A DNA stretch of 64,000 nt from CAJXVY01 sp965657575 (lineage in GTDB: Bacteria; Actinomycetota; Actinomycetes; Actinomycetales; Microbacteriaceae), in NCBI GenBank assembly GCA_965657575.1, contig CBFHOK010000001.1:1-64000 (forward strand), written 5' to 3'. The notes beneath the pieces were generated by a model, which saw only the letters and a list, made by a program, of their open reading frames with translations, made no database searches and was not told where the DNA came from. Position 1 is the first letter of the stretch. Each line of letters begins with the position of its first letter. This document shows positions 1 to 8,127 of the stretch, piece by piece. The position numbers and the translations under genes were made by a program.

Positions 1-257
1 TGCTCATGGGAGATCAAGTCACCCTGTGCCAGCGTCAGCGGGTATTCAATCGCCGGTTCCGGCTCCTGCTCAACTGGTTTTGATGGCGAATTCTCTTGAG
101 TTGGCGTTTCTTCGATTGGCTCTTCGATGACTTGGCCGACGGGTACTGATTCGTTGATGCTGCTTGAGGTGAAAAGAGTCCAAGGTTCAAAGTAGAGGGC
201 AGCCCCGAGCGCCACCGCTGCAGTTGCGACTATAGCAATCCTGTAGCGCGCCCTCAT
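1..257 (-). CDS. DM13-like exported protein, 3' end outside window
   Basis: This partial gene reads leftwards off the window edge; only the first 85 codons are visible. The ATG lies 3 bp after the carbonic anhydrase stop, so the two are probably cotranscribed. The product starts with a basic MRARYR, a hydrophobic segment (about residues 7-22, signal anchor or signal peptide), then a Glu/Pro-rich linker (about residues 35-70). It then enters LAQGDLISHE, which resembles the opening strand of DM13 domains (proposed redox/electron-transfer domains of exported proteins). Because the domain is cut off after a few residues, the DM13 call is an inference; an exported, linker-tethered protein is what the sequence shows. 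Confidence 0.55.
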   Translation of the reverse strand, partial: MRARYRIAIVATAAVALGAALYFEPWTLFTSSSINESVPVGQVIEEPIEETPTQENSPSKPVEQEPEPAIEYPLTLAQGDLISHE

Positions 258-260
258 GCT

Positions 261-749
261 TTAGTTGACCTCGTTTAGCACACCGGTTGCAACATCAAAA
301 ATAAACCCCCTGATGCTGTCCTTTTTGGGGATAAACGGGCTTTGCTTGATTCTTGCAATTGACTGCTTGACATCGGTTTCGAGGTCAGTAAATGACTCTG
401 CTGCCCATTCAGGCTTGATGCCGGTTTCGTCTTGGATACTTGCTTTGAACTCATCATCGGTAAATGTCAGCATGCCGCAGTCAGTGTGGTGGATGAGGAT
501 TATCTCCTCGGTTCCCAATAGCCTCTGCGAGATTGCAAGTGAGCGGATCTCGTCGTCAGTGACTACGCCACCGGCGTTGCGAATGACGTGGGATTCTCCC
601 TCATTCAACCCAAGGGCGCCATAAACGTTGAGCCTTGCATCCATACAAGCCAAAACTGCAACCTTGTTTGACGGGGGAAGAGGTAGCGGGCCAGCAAAAC
701 TAGCCGCATACGCTTTGTTGTTCTCTAAATACTTATCGGTAACTGTCAT
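261..749 (-). CDS. beta-class carbonic anhydrase
   Basis: Cytoplasmic zinc enzyme interconverting CO2 and bicarbonate. The 162-residue protein has the compact beta-class layout seen in actinobacterial Rv1284-type enzymes. CMDAR (Cys35, Asp37, Arg39) supplies one zinc ligand and the Asp/Arg dyad; HHTDCGM supplies His88 and Cys91, the remaining protein zinc ligands. NAGG at 58-61 is also typical. The frame starts at ATG 749 and ends 3 bp before the downstream DM13-like gene. It lies in a minus-strand run after a sodium:solute symporter, but the 63 bp gap leaves open whether it has its own promoter. No missing catalytic residue was noticed. Confidence 0.9.
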   Translation of the reverse strand: MTVTDKYLENNKAYAASFAGPLPLPPSNKVAVLACMDARLNVYGALGLNEGESHVIRNAGGVVTDDEIRSLAISQRLLGTEEIILIHHTDCGMLTFTDDEFKASIQDETGIKPEWAAESFTDLETDVKQSIARIKQSPFIPKKDSIRGFIFDVATGVLNEVN

Positions 750-812
750 GAGAACAACCTAAACCGCAAGGGCAACTAACCTCGGGTTGTTTCAGATAAT
801 TACCGTAGACAA

Positions 813-2291
813 CTACCAAGCTCCACTGTTTTTCAATGGCTCTTTGAGTTCCGCCTTGAAATCAATTGCAGTCTCACTTGGCTTGGTGACCAGACTGACA
901 ATCACAAATAGGGCCGTGGTGATAGTTGCAACAGTTAGTGCAAGCAGTGGATCAAAAACGCTGACACCCTGGAAAATCGCCATCCAAATGGCGGTTACTG
1001 ATCCTCCGAGTAGTGAAGCTAAAGCGCCCCAACGAGTTGCTCTTGACCAGAAGAACGCTCCAATAATGCTTGGCACCGTCACCATAAGTCCAGCTGCTGA
1101 GAGCGATGCTAGTTGATCAACAATTGTTGCTGTTTGGAGCGCGAAGAAGCTTGCAAAAACAATCACAACAATTACCACCACTCGACCAACAGTGATTTGT
1201 GTTCGGTCGGTTGCACTGGCTGATTTCTTTCCCAAAAAGTCTCTGGAGACCATTGCCCCCATGGTTAGTGCAATCGAGTCGAGTGTTGAAATGGCTGCTG
1301 CCAAGATTCCTACAATCAACATAAGCGCAACCGGAACTGGGATTACACCACTTGCCAGAAGCGCCGGTGTCGCATTGGAGGTGTTCTCAAGTCCCGGTTC
1401 TAACTGCAGTGCTGCGAAGCCCCAGGTAACCGCAACCAGGGTAAAGATAAGACCAAAGCCCATCACCCACAAAATCATGGTTTTCATGGATTTGAAATCC
1501 TTGATGATGAAAAGTCTTTGGCTCACCTGCGGGTTTGAAATGGTGAAGAAAAACCAAGGGAGCGAGAGAGCTACAAAAGTCCCGATTGACCACAAACCCG
1601 GACCCGGAACGCTCAGCCACTCTGGATTGTTTGTGAGTGTTTTGTCAATCAACCCTGGGAATCCACCCAGGGCGATGATTGCAAAACTAACGGCCAAAAC
1701 ACCAGAAACCATCATTACCAACGCTTGGATTGCATCGGTCCAAGCAACTGACCTGAGCCCTGCAAACAGTGTCCAGAAAATTGCCATTACCGCCCCAACC
1801 AGAACTGCTTGGAACAAAGTGAATCCGCCCTCGGTGACACCAGATAGCAGCAATCCAATTCCCGCCATCTGTGTTGTGCAGTAGGGGAGTAAGAAAACCA
1901 GGGCAATTACTGCCATAAGCCTTGCTACGTTTCTATCTCCGTAGCGAGCACCAATCATCTCCGCAGGAGAGATAAAGCTCCAGCGTTTGGCGGCCAAATA
2001 AAACCTCGGGGCAAAAATCACCAGCAGGCTGAGGCCTGCAAAATAAATAAGCTCAAACCCAAGTGCTCCAACTCCACCTCGATAGGTAAGTCCGGTTAGA
2101 ACTACCAGCATGAATGCGCTGTAGGTGGTGGCAGCGTAGCTGAGCCCTGCAACGACAGGGCCGATCTTTCTTCCAGCGAGGTAGTAATCCTCAGCTGTTC
2201 CTTTATTGGATCTGGTGGCGGTAATCGAAATGATTACACCGAGAATTGCAAAAAGACCTATTGCCAACCAAACAAGTTCGGGGGTAATCAC
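813..2291 (-). CDS. sodium:solute symporter family permease
   Basis: A 492-residue integral membrane protein of the SSS family (Na+-coupled uptake; LeuT fold, usually 13 transmembrane helices). The N-terminal helix is followed by EDYYLAGRKIGP and the unwound-helix region SYAATTYSAFMLV, both hallmarks of this family; repeated hydrophobic helices continue to a short charged C-terminus. Translation starts at a GTG inside GTGA, overlapping the stop of the small upstream membrane gene by 3 bp, so the two are translationally coupled. A small-plus-large pair is typical of SSS carriers for monocarboxylates or pantothenate (MctP/PanF-like). The substrate cannot be decided from sequence alone. Confidence 0.85.
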   Translation of the reverse strand: MITPELVWLAIGLFAILGVIISITATRSNKGTAEDYYLAGRKIGPVVAGLSYAATTYSAFMLVVLTGLTYRGGVGALGFELIYFAGLSLLVIFAPRFYLAAKRWSFISPAEMIGARYGDRNVARLMAVIALVFLLPYCTTQMAGIGLLLSGVTEGGFTLFQAVLVGAVMAIFWTLFAGLRSVAWTDAIQALVMMVSGVLAVSFAIIALGGFPGLIDKTLTNNPEWLSVPGPGLWSIGTFVALSLPWFFFTISNPQVSQRLFIIKDFKSMKTMILWVMGFGLIFTLVAVTWGFAALQLEPGLENTSNATPALLASGVIPVPVALMLIVGILAAAISTLDSIALTMGAMVSRDFLGKKSASATDRTQITVGRVVVIVVIVFASFFALQTATIVDQLASLSAAGLMVTVPSIIGAFFWSRATRWGALASLLGGSVTAIWMAIFQGVSVFDPLLALTVATITTALFVIVSLVTKPSETAIDFKAELKEPLKNSGAW

Positions 2292-2494
2292 TGTTCATTC
2301 CTCCAGTCTTTGACCCCCCATACGATAAAGCCAATAATCGCCAGGCCAAACACACTCCAGAATCCAAATATGGCAAGTGACGGCGCCAAGGAGCCCAAGA
2401 TGCCGTAGGGAATGAAAGTTGCTAAAAGCACGCCAATGATTACAAGCGTGAACCAGATTGCAAAACCTGTTTTAGTTTTTTGTTTGGGTTGCAC
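2288..2494 (-). CDS. small membrane subunit paired with SSS symporter
   Basis: A protein of about 68 residues with two hydrophobic helices (WFTLVIIGVLLATFIPYG and a second segment ending GFIVWGV) and a charged C-terminus DWRNEQ. Small two-helix partners (DUF3311- or YhdT-like) commonly precede SSS symporters, and here the stop overlaps the symporter start. An in-frame TTG at 2521 would give 77 residues. I prefer the GTG at 2494 because AGGTGGAG lies directly upstream of it at proper spacing, whereas nothing comparable precedes the TTG. The exact family was not recognised with certainty. Confidence 0.65.
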   Translation of the reverse strand: MQPKQKTKTGFAIWFTLVIIGVLLATFIPYGILGSLAPSLAIFGFWSVFGLAIIGFIVWGVKDWRNEQ

Positions 2495-2554
2495 TTCTCC
2501 ACCTAAGAAAGTTTGTCCCAAGCATAGTCAACACCCCAAGGGGTTAGTCAAAAA

Positions 2555-3511
2555 CTACTCTGGCAGACAGATTTTATTTTCTACCGCTGCTTTAGAAGTC
2601 TTATAAATAAGCGTGACTATCAGTCCCGTTAGAAATACCAGTAACAGATGAGCAAATATCAATGAGTAAATGCCACCGGTGATCTCACTAAATAGAAAGC
2701 TGGCTATTGTGACAGCAGCTAACGGGAAGCTATATGCCCACCAGGGAAGGGCAAACTTTACCGAGGCAAAGTATTTACCCTGAACAAAAAGCAATATGGT
2801 TGTGAAGACACTGAAGTAAAACAAAACTCTGCCAAAGGCATCGAGTTCTCGATTATTTAGCTGCATCCAAGAGATGAATCCGACTGCCGGTGGGGCGATC
2901 AAGATAAAAAGCGTTGGCCATAGTTTTTGCGGAATGGCTGGGTGGAAAAAGATTCGGTTCAGAACTATCGCCAACATTGGAAGCCATAAAACCATTGCGA
3001 ATGAGAAATAGAACCAACTGACTTCAGCGAAACCAAGGTTGACTCCAGCAACAGGAACCAGCACGTTTCCAACAATTGGGATAAACCAGGCTGGGTTTGA
3101 TTGCTCTGTGACAAAAGTTTCTCGGTGCATCCAGCGGGTCAGAATTGCAAGAGTGAATATCAACTGCCCGATAATCCCTATCCACCACATCCAAACTGCA
3201 ATTTCTGGAAGCCTTTGGTGGATTCCAACAGCGACAATCAAAAGTGATATCGAAATGGTTGGGAAAAAACTGAGCCGGACCGGGTGATTGAATTCCTCAA
3301 TTACGTTTTTTGGGAAAAGAGCAAACTTGGTCAAATACAAAACTGACAGCACCACCAGCAGCACACCACTGAAAACCAACAAAATATTTGAAGCGATGGG
3401 TTCGAAGTTCCAATACTGCTCTAGCTTTTCAATAGCAATGGCAAAGCCTGTTAGACCCATGACCGTTGCGAAGATTGAGATTGGCAGGTGCTGAATAGAT
3501 CGTTGTTGCAT
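2555..3511 (-). CDS. SLAC1/TehA-type anion channel (TDT family)
   Basis: A 318-residue membrane protein with about ten hydrophobic helices and no soluble domain. HLPISIFATVMGLTGFAIA at the start and EEFNHPVRLSFFPTISISL around residues 73-92 match the pattern of tellurite-resistance/dicarboxylate (TDT) proteins and SLAC1-like anion channels, where G-x-xG-x-A and NHPVR-xSFFP segments are characteristic. Members pass small anions or dicarboxylates across the cytoplasmic membrane; the ion is not predictable here. It follows the CPBP gene by 27 bp on the minus strand and may share its transcript. No link to tellurite resistance can be claimed. Confidence 0.8.
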   Translation of the reverse strand: MQQRSIQHLPISIFATVMGLTGFAIAIEKLEQYWNFEPIASNILLVFSGVLLVVLSVLYLTKFALFPKNVIEEFNHPVRLSFFPTISISLLIVAVGIHQRLPEIAVWMWWIGIIGQLIFTLAILTRWMHRETFVTEQSNPAWFIPIVGNVLVPVAGVNLGFAEVSWFYFSFAMVLWLPMLAIVLNRIFFHPAIPQKLWPTLFILIAPPAVGFISWMQLNNRELDAFGRVLFYFSVFTTILLFVQGKYFASVKFALPWWAYSFPLAAVTIASFLFSEITGGIYSLIFAHLLLVFLTGLIVTLIYKTSKAAVENKICLPE

Positions 3512-3538
3512 GACTCTCCGTAAATTAGCTCTTCAAGA

Positions 3539-4273
3539 CTAAGACCCGATCCAAATCAGAAATGCCGGTCCTGCAATAAACACAAACACATCCATCAAAA
3601 AATGCGCCAACAGCAGCGGTGTCAGGCGTCCAAGCTTGGAATACAAATACCCGAAAATGATTCCCATCAGGAAGTTTCCAATAAGCCCTGCAAGCCCCTG
3701 ATACAGGTGATAAAACGCTCTTAGAGTTGCGGAGATAAAGATTATGGATTTCTCTGAAACTCCAAGTTTTCTCAGCTGAATAAATAAAAACCCAACTGCA
3801 ATAGTCTCTTCCAGAATCGACGCCTCGGCGGCATTCAGAATCAACACCGGGATTTCCCACCAGCGCTCAGCGATTGAATCAATCACCACCTCAGCCGCTA
3901 AACCGTTTGCTCGCGCCAGAAGATAAAGAGCTATTCCGGGTATTCCAATAGCTGCCGTTAATCCAAATCCGATCAGTGAATCTTTGCCAAGGTAATTTTT
4001 TGAAAGACCAAGTTGATCACTCACTGAGCCGTTGAGGTTTAGAAGGTAAATGACCAACAGCACCGGCACCAGCGGAAATACAAACCCTGCGACTTGGTAA
4101 CCCAAATCCACCCATTGGTTTTCTGCAAAAGATCTATTCAGTGTCACTTGAGAATTTGCCAAGCCCTGACTGCTGGTGACACTTCTAAGAAGTGACAGAA
4201 CTGAATAGATAGCACTCGAACCCAGTGAGACACCGAGAACAAGCAAAAGCTCAATCAGTGGTTTTCTACTCAT
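3539..4273 (-). CDS. CPBP (Abi/CAAX-like) family membrane protein, altered active-site motif
   Basis: A 244-residue membrane protein. The start used is ATG 4273, which overlaps the DCC gene stop as ATGA; the open frame continues upstream but only through the DCC gene. The C-terminal half has the CPBP glutamic-protease layout: Glu155-Glu156 in ILEETIAVGF, then RAFYHLYQG (His189) and LLAHFLMDVF (His224, Asp228). In the usual first motif EExxxR the Arg is conserved; here that position is Val160. The family includes CAAX proteases, bacteriocin self-immunity proteins and poorly known membrane peptidases. Whether this member is active is uncertain. Confidence 0.75.
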   Translation of the reverse strand: MSRKPLIELLLVLGVSLGSSAIYSVLSLLRSVTSSQGLANSQVTLNRSFAENQWVDLGYQVAGFVFPLVPVLLVIYLLNLNGSVSDQLGLSKNYLGKDSLIGFGLTAAIGIPGIALYLLARANGLAAEVVIDSIAERWWEIPVLILNAAEASILEETIAVGFLFIQLRKLGVSEKSIIFISATLRAFYHLYQGLAGLIGNFLMGIIFGYLYSKLGRLTPLLLAHFLMDVFVFIAGPAFLIWIGS

Positions 4274-4644
4274 GAAACTGTTTTGGGGTCGAATTTGCAG
4301 GCGTTTGTTGAGCCGGGAAGCAGATGCCTGTTTAGAACCACCAGTCGATATCCCAATCTGAAAACCAGAGATATCGGGGGAGTGATCATCAACCAGCCAG
4401 CAAGTTTCCAATAAAATTGCGGCTGTTGTCTCAATAGCCATGCAACAGCGCGGTGACCGGCATAGTTTTTTTCATCAACCACCCAAACACTTGCATCAAC
4501 ATCCTGCTGGGTGAGACCGTGCCCAGCGAAGTCATAGCCTTGTGAGGGAGTGGCCTCGGGGAAGTATTTGAAGTGGTTGTGACCCCAATTTACGGTGAGC
4601 GTGCAGAAACCACAGTCTCCGTCATAAATCATTATTGGGCTCAT
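4270..4644 (-). CDS. DCC family thiol-disulfide oxidoreductase (DUF393)
   Basis: A 124-residue protein starting with the family-defining YDGDCGFC (Cys11, Cys14), a CxxC redox pair in a small thioredoxin-like fold. The rest (aspartate-rich middle WVVDEKNYAGHRAV and the hydrophobic LLRQQPQFYWKLAGWL segment) fits DUF393. Members are thought to act as thiol-disulfide oxidoreductases, but substrates are mostly unknown. It is the first gene of a minus-strand unit, overlapping the CPBP gene by 4 bp (ATGA), and is divergent from typA across a 78 bp gap. Confidence 0.85.
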   Translation of the reverse strand: MSPIMIYDGDCGFCTLTVNWGHNHFKYFPEATPSQGYDFAGHGLTQQDVDASVWVVDEKNYAGHRAVAWLLRQQPQFYWKLAGWLMITPPISLVFRLGYRLVVLNRHLLPGSTNACKFDPKTVS

Positions 4645-4722
4645 GCATCCAGTCTAAGAACTTTGGGTTGACTAAGCTTAGAGAGCCTGGCAACCGCCAG
4701 AGAATTAGCTTTAGGAAAATAA

Positions 4723-6630
4723 ATGACTTTGGCGGTTAGAAAAGACCTGCGAAATATTGCGATTGTGGCCCACGTGGACCACGGTAAAACCACACTGGTT
4801 GATGCCATGCTGAAACAAACCAACACCTTCTCCTCACACGGCGAAGTTGATGAGCGCGTAATGGACAGCGGTGATTTAGAAAAGGAGCGAGGAATTACCA
4901 TCCTCGCTAAAAACACAGCAATCGAATACTCAGGACCTGCAAGTGAGCACGCGGTGACAATCAATGTCATCGACACCCCCGGTCACGCGGACTTTGGTGG
5001 CGAGGTTGAGCGCGGATTGAGCATGGTAGACGGTGTTGTTTTGCTGGTTGATGCCAGCGAGGGACCACTTCCGCAGACCAGGTTTGTTTTGAGAAAAACG
5101 CTGGAGGCAAAGCTTCCTTTGATTTTGGTTATCAATAAAACGGACCGTTCTGATGCTCGAATTGCTGAGGTTGTGAACGAATCTCACGATCTGCTTTTGG
5201 GGCTTGCGGGAGATATGGATCAGGAAGATATTGATATCGATGCCCTATTGGAGATTCCAATTATTTATGCATCTGGTCGAAGTGGCATTGCCTCTGCAAA
5301 GGAACCGGCAAACGGATCTCTCCCAGAAGGCGAAAACCTTGAACCGCTGTTCGAGGCAATCATGAATAACATCCCTGCACCAACCTATGACGATGAGAAA
5401 CCACTGCAGGCACACGTTACAAACCTTGATGCATCACCGTTTTTGGGTCGCCTTGCCCTTTTGAGAATCAAATCTGGTGTATTGAAAAAAGGTCAGCAGG
5501 TTGCCTGGATGAAACGTGATGGAGAGATTAAGCAGGCAAAGATATCCGAATTGCTAAAAACCAAGGGTCTTGAGAGAAACCCTGCGGACAGCGCAATGGC
5601 TGGTGACATTGTTGCGGTTGCTGGAATTGAAGAGATCATGATTGGTGAGACTCTTGCAGATTTAGAAAACCCAGAAGCACTTCCAATCATTCGAGTTGAT
5701 GAACCAGCAATCTCGATGACCATTGGAATCAATACATCCCCCATGGCAGGGCGAGTCAAGGGTGCGAAGGTGACCGCCAGATTGGTCAAAGACAGACTGG
5801 ATAAGGAACTCATTGGAAACGTCTCAATTCAGGTCATGCCAACTGAAAGACCAGATGCTTGGGAGGTTAGAGGCCGAGGTGAATTGGCTCTAGCTATTTT
5901 GGTTGAAACCATGAGGCGCGAGGGCTATGAGCTAACAGTTGGAAAACCGCAGGTAGTTACCAAGCAGGTCGATGGCCAATTGCACGAACCTTTTGAAGAG
6001 TTGACCATTGATGTTCCAGAAGAATTCTTAGGAGCCATCACACAACTGATGGCTGCTAGAAAAGGAAAGCTCAACCAGATGACCAATAACGGTTCTGGCT
6101 GGGTGAGGATGGAATTTACCGTCCCCGCCAGAGGGCTGATTGGTTTCAGAACTGAGTTTTTGACCACCACCAAGGGAAGCGGAATTGCCAATGCGCTAAG
6201 TGCTGGTTTCCACCCATGGGCTGGTGAGATCCAAACCAGACCAAGCGGTTCTCTGATTGCTGACCGCTCAGGTGTTGCAACACCGTTTGCACTGATGGCC
6301 CTGCAAGACAGGGGAAGTTTCTTTATTCCGCCAACCACTGAGGTTTATGCGGGAATGGTGATTGGCGAAAACTCCAGACCTGATGACATGGAGGTCAACA
6401 TCACCAAGGAGAAAAAGCTAACCAACATGCGTAGTTCAACAGCAGATGAGTTTCAATCGCTCACCCCGCACAGAAACCTCTCATTGGAGGAGTGCTTGGA
6501 ATTTGCTCGTGAGGATGAGTGTGTTGAGGTCACCCCAGAGGCAATCAGGATTCGAAAAGTGGAACTTGATCCCTCCTTGAGGGCGAGAGCGTTGAGCGCA
6601 AAAAAGCGAGCAAATCAAGATTCCCAATAG
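4723..6630 (+). CDS. typA: translational GTPase TypA/BipA
   Basis: A 635-residue ribosome-associated GTPase of the EF-G superfamily, linked to late 50S assembly and stress adaptation. G motifs are intact: HVDHGKTT (G1), RGITI (G2), DTPGHADFGGEVERG (G3) and NKTDR (G4), followed by EF-Tu-like domain II, EF-G domains III and V and the TypA-specific C-terminal domain with MRSSTADEF. The length is normal for the family. A TAGGAAAATAA sequence before ATG 4723 gives a usable ribosome site. The mshB-like gene follows after 9 bp. A small hairpin (CTGGC-AACC-GCCAG, 4687-4700) lies in the 5' leader. Confidence 0.97.
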   Translation: MTLAVRKDLRNIAIVAHVDHGKTTLVDAMLKQTNTFSSHGEVDERVMDSGDLEKERGITILAKNTAIEYSGPASEHAVTINVIDTPGHADFGGEVERGLSMVDGVVLLVDASEGPLPQTRFVLRKTLEAKLPLILVINKTDRSDARIAEVVNESHDLLLGLAGDMDQEDIDIDALLEIPIIYASGRSGIASAKEPANGSLPEGENLEPLFEAIMNNIPAPTYDDEKPLQAHVTNLDASPFLGRLALLRIKSGVLKKGQQVAWMKRDGEIKQAKISELLKTKGLERNPADSAMAGDIVAVAGIEEIMIGETLADLENPEALPIIRVDEPAISMTIGINTSPMAGRVKGAKVTARLVKDRLDKELIGNVSIQVMPTERPDAWEVRGRGELALAILVETMRREGYELTVGKPQVVTKQVDGQLHEPFEELTIDVPEEFLGAITQLMAARKGKLNQMTNNGSGWVRMEFTVPARGLIGFRTEFLTTTKGSGIANALSAGFHPWAGEIQTRPSGSLIADRSGVATPFALMALQDRGSFFIPPTTEVYAGMVIGENSRPDDMEVNITKEKKLTNMRSSTADEFQSLTPHRNLSLEECLEFAREDECVEVTPEAIRIRKVELDPSLRARALSAKKRANQDSQ

Positions 6631-6639
6631 GCTTATCGC

Positions 6640-7779
6640 ATGTCTAAAACACGTTTTAGTCCAAACCGCTTGCTGGTCGTGCACGCGCACCCCGATGATG
6701 AGAGCCTTTTCACCGGTCACCTGATAGCCCATGCTTTGAGAGGCGGGTCTGAGGTAAGGGTGCTGACACTCACTCGAGGTGAGATGGGTAGCACGCAGGT
6801 AAAGCAGTTTGAATACCTCAATGGCGACACTCAGGCAATGGCATTGTTTCGTGAGCAGGAGCTCAGTCAAGCACTAGAGGCATTCCCTGGTGTCGAACAC
6901 AGGTATCTTGGCAAAAGGGCTTATAAGGACTCAGGTATGCGAATAAATGCTTGGGGCAAAGTCGGTAAACCAAGAAAACTCGATGAAATGGCTCTTGCCG
7001 CAGCTGGAACAAGTGTTGTTGGTGAAGACATTGCCGATGAAATCAGGGATTTCAAGCCTGATGCTGTAGTTACCTATGACGCTAAGGGTGGTTATGGTCA
7101 CCCAGACCACAAAGCTAGCCACGCGGCCGTTGCCTGGGCAATTAGGCAGGTAGCGAAAGAGCGAATCAAGCCAGAGTTTTGGGAAATAGCTGAACCAGGC
7201 AATAGTTTTGATATTGAATTTGGCGATGAAGAGACGGCTGAATTGAAAAAGGCAGCCTTGGAAGCTCATGGCTCGCAGTTAGAGATTTCTGGAGACGAGA
7301 TTATCTACAACGGTAAAACCCGAATGCGGCTTAGTGATAAAGAGCGCCTTCGAAAGACCTCGCCCTCACCATTGCTCCAGCTAAAGCCAGCGCTTACCTA
7401 CTTCTGGGCTATCCCAACCGGTGTCTTGGTGGGAATTGCTGGAACCCTGCTGCACAGATCAGAGGATGGGTCGGGTTTCCCCATAGGCCTAGTTGTTGCG
7501 CTGTCGATGGTTGCTTCATTGGCCCTGGCACTGAGAATGTTAAGAAACTCCAGAGGTGCGCTTTATCTGATGAGTTTCAGTTTGATAATCACCGTGTTTT
7601 TGATGGCCCAGCGTCAGCCTGGTGGAGAGTTGTTCATCACAACTGACTTGCAAGGAAACTTTTTTGAATCGGTTGGTAATCTCTGGGCATACGGATCAAT
7701 TTTGGTTGTTGGACTGATTATGGTCTTCCCGCAACTAAGGGGTTCCGCGTGGAAAGAACAAGTGAGTCGAAATGGATGA
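6640..7779 (+). CDS. mshB: PIG-L/MshB-type deacetylase with C-terminal membrane domain
   Basis: Zinc-dependent N-acetylglucosamine deacetylase family. MshB removes the acetyl group from GlcNAc-inositol in mycothiol synthesis. HAHPDDE (His17, Asp19, Asp20) and GYGHPDHKASH (about residues 148-158) hold zinc and catalytic residues, and LTRGEMGS follows the family pattern. The PIG-L domain ends near residue 250. The remaining 130 residues contain about four hydrophobic helices (for example YFWAIPTGVLVGIAGTLL), which are not part of the catalytic domain. It lies 9 bp after typA and 27 bp before fdxA. The mshB assignment over another PIG-L deacetylase rests on actinobacterial context. Confidence 0.75.
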   Translation: MSKTRFSPNRLLVVHAHPDDESLFTGHLIAHALRGGSEVRVLTLTRGEMGSTQVKQFEYLNGDTQAMALFREQELSQALEAFPGVEHRYLGKRAYKDSGMRINAWGKVGKPRKLDEMALAAAGTSVVGEDIADEIRDFKPDAVVTYDAKGGYGHPDHKASHAAVAWAIRQVAKERIKPEFWEIAEPGNSFDIEFGDEETAELKKAALEAHGSQLEISGDEIIYNGKTRMRLSDKERLRKTSPSPLLQLKPALTYFWAIPTGVLVGIAGTLLHRSEDGSGFPIGLVVALSMVASLALALRMLRNSRGALYLMSFSLIITVFLMAQRQPGGELFITTDLQGNFFESVGNLWAYGSILVVGLIMVFPQLRGSAWKEQVSRNG

Positions 7780-7806
7780 AATAATGGGGCGAGTTAGGAG
7801 TTTGAT

Positions 7807-8127
7807 TTGACCTACGTAATTGCTCTTCCCTGTGTGGATTTAAAAGACAAAGCGTGTATCGATGAATGCCCGGTGGATTGTATCTATGAGGGTGATCGCA
7901 TGCTTTATATCCAACCCGATGAATGCGTTGACTGCGGTGCTTGTGAACCTGTTTGTCCAGTTGAGGCCATCTACTACGAAGATGATGTTCCTGAGCAGTG
8001 GGCAGATTACTACGACGTGAACGTTGACTTTTTTGATGAAATTGGATCCCCGGGAGGAGCGGCCAAGATGGGTCCAATTCCAGGTGACCACCCGTTAGTT
8101 GCAGCCCTACCACCGCAAGGCGAGTAG
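7807..8127 (+). CDS. fdxA: 7Fe ferredoxin
   Basis: A 106-residue soluble electron carrier of the seven-iron actinobacterial FdxA type. The N-terminal MTYVIALPCVDLKDKAC and CPVDC cysteines (Cys9, 17, 21, 25) and the CVDCGACEPVCP set (Cys40 onwards) bind one 3Fe-4S and one 4Fe-4S cluster. The tail with YYDVNVDFFDEIG is characteristic. Translation starts at TTG 7807 behind a strong AGGAG. The gene abuts dapC with no spacer (TAG then GTG), a linkage common in Actinobacteria. Confidence 0.95.
   Translation: MTYVIALPCVDLKDKACIDECPVDCIYEGDRMLYIQPDECVDCGACEPVCPVEAIYYEDDVPEQWADYYDVNVDFFDEIGSPGGAAKMGPIPGDHPLVAALPPQGE

Noticed and set aside
757..797. AACAACC/GGTTGTT inverted repeat between carbonic anhydrase and symporter genes as terminator
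   Set aside because: Loop of about 27 bases and no T-tract on the minus strand; not convincing.
1192..1884. 230-codon plus-strand frame inside the symporter gene
   Set aside because: Shadow of a well-supported SSS gene; no recognisable domain or ribosome site.
4687..4700. CTGGC-AACC-GCCAG hairpin in the typA leader
   Set aside because: Only 5 bp and no alternative partner seen; probably incidental.
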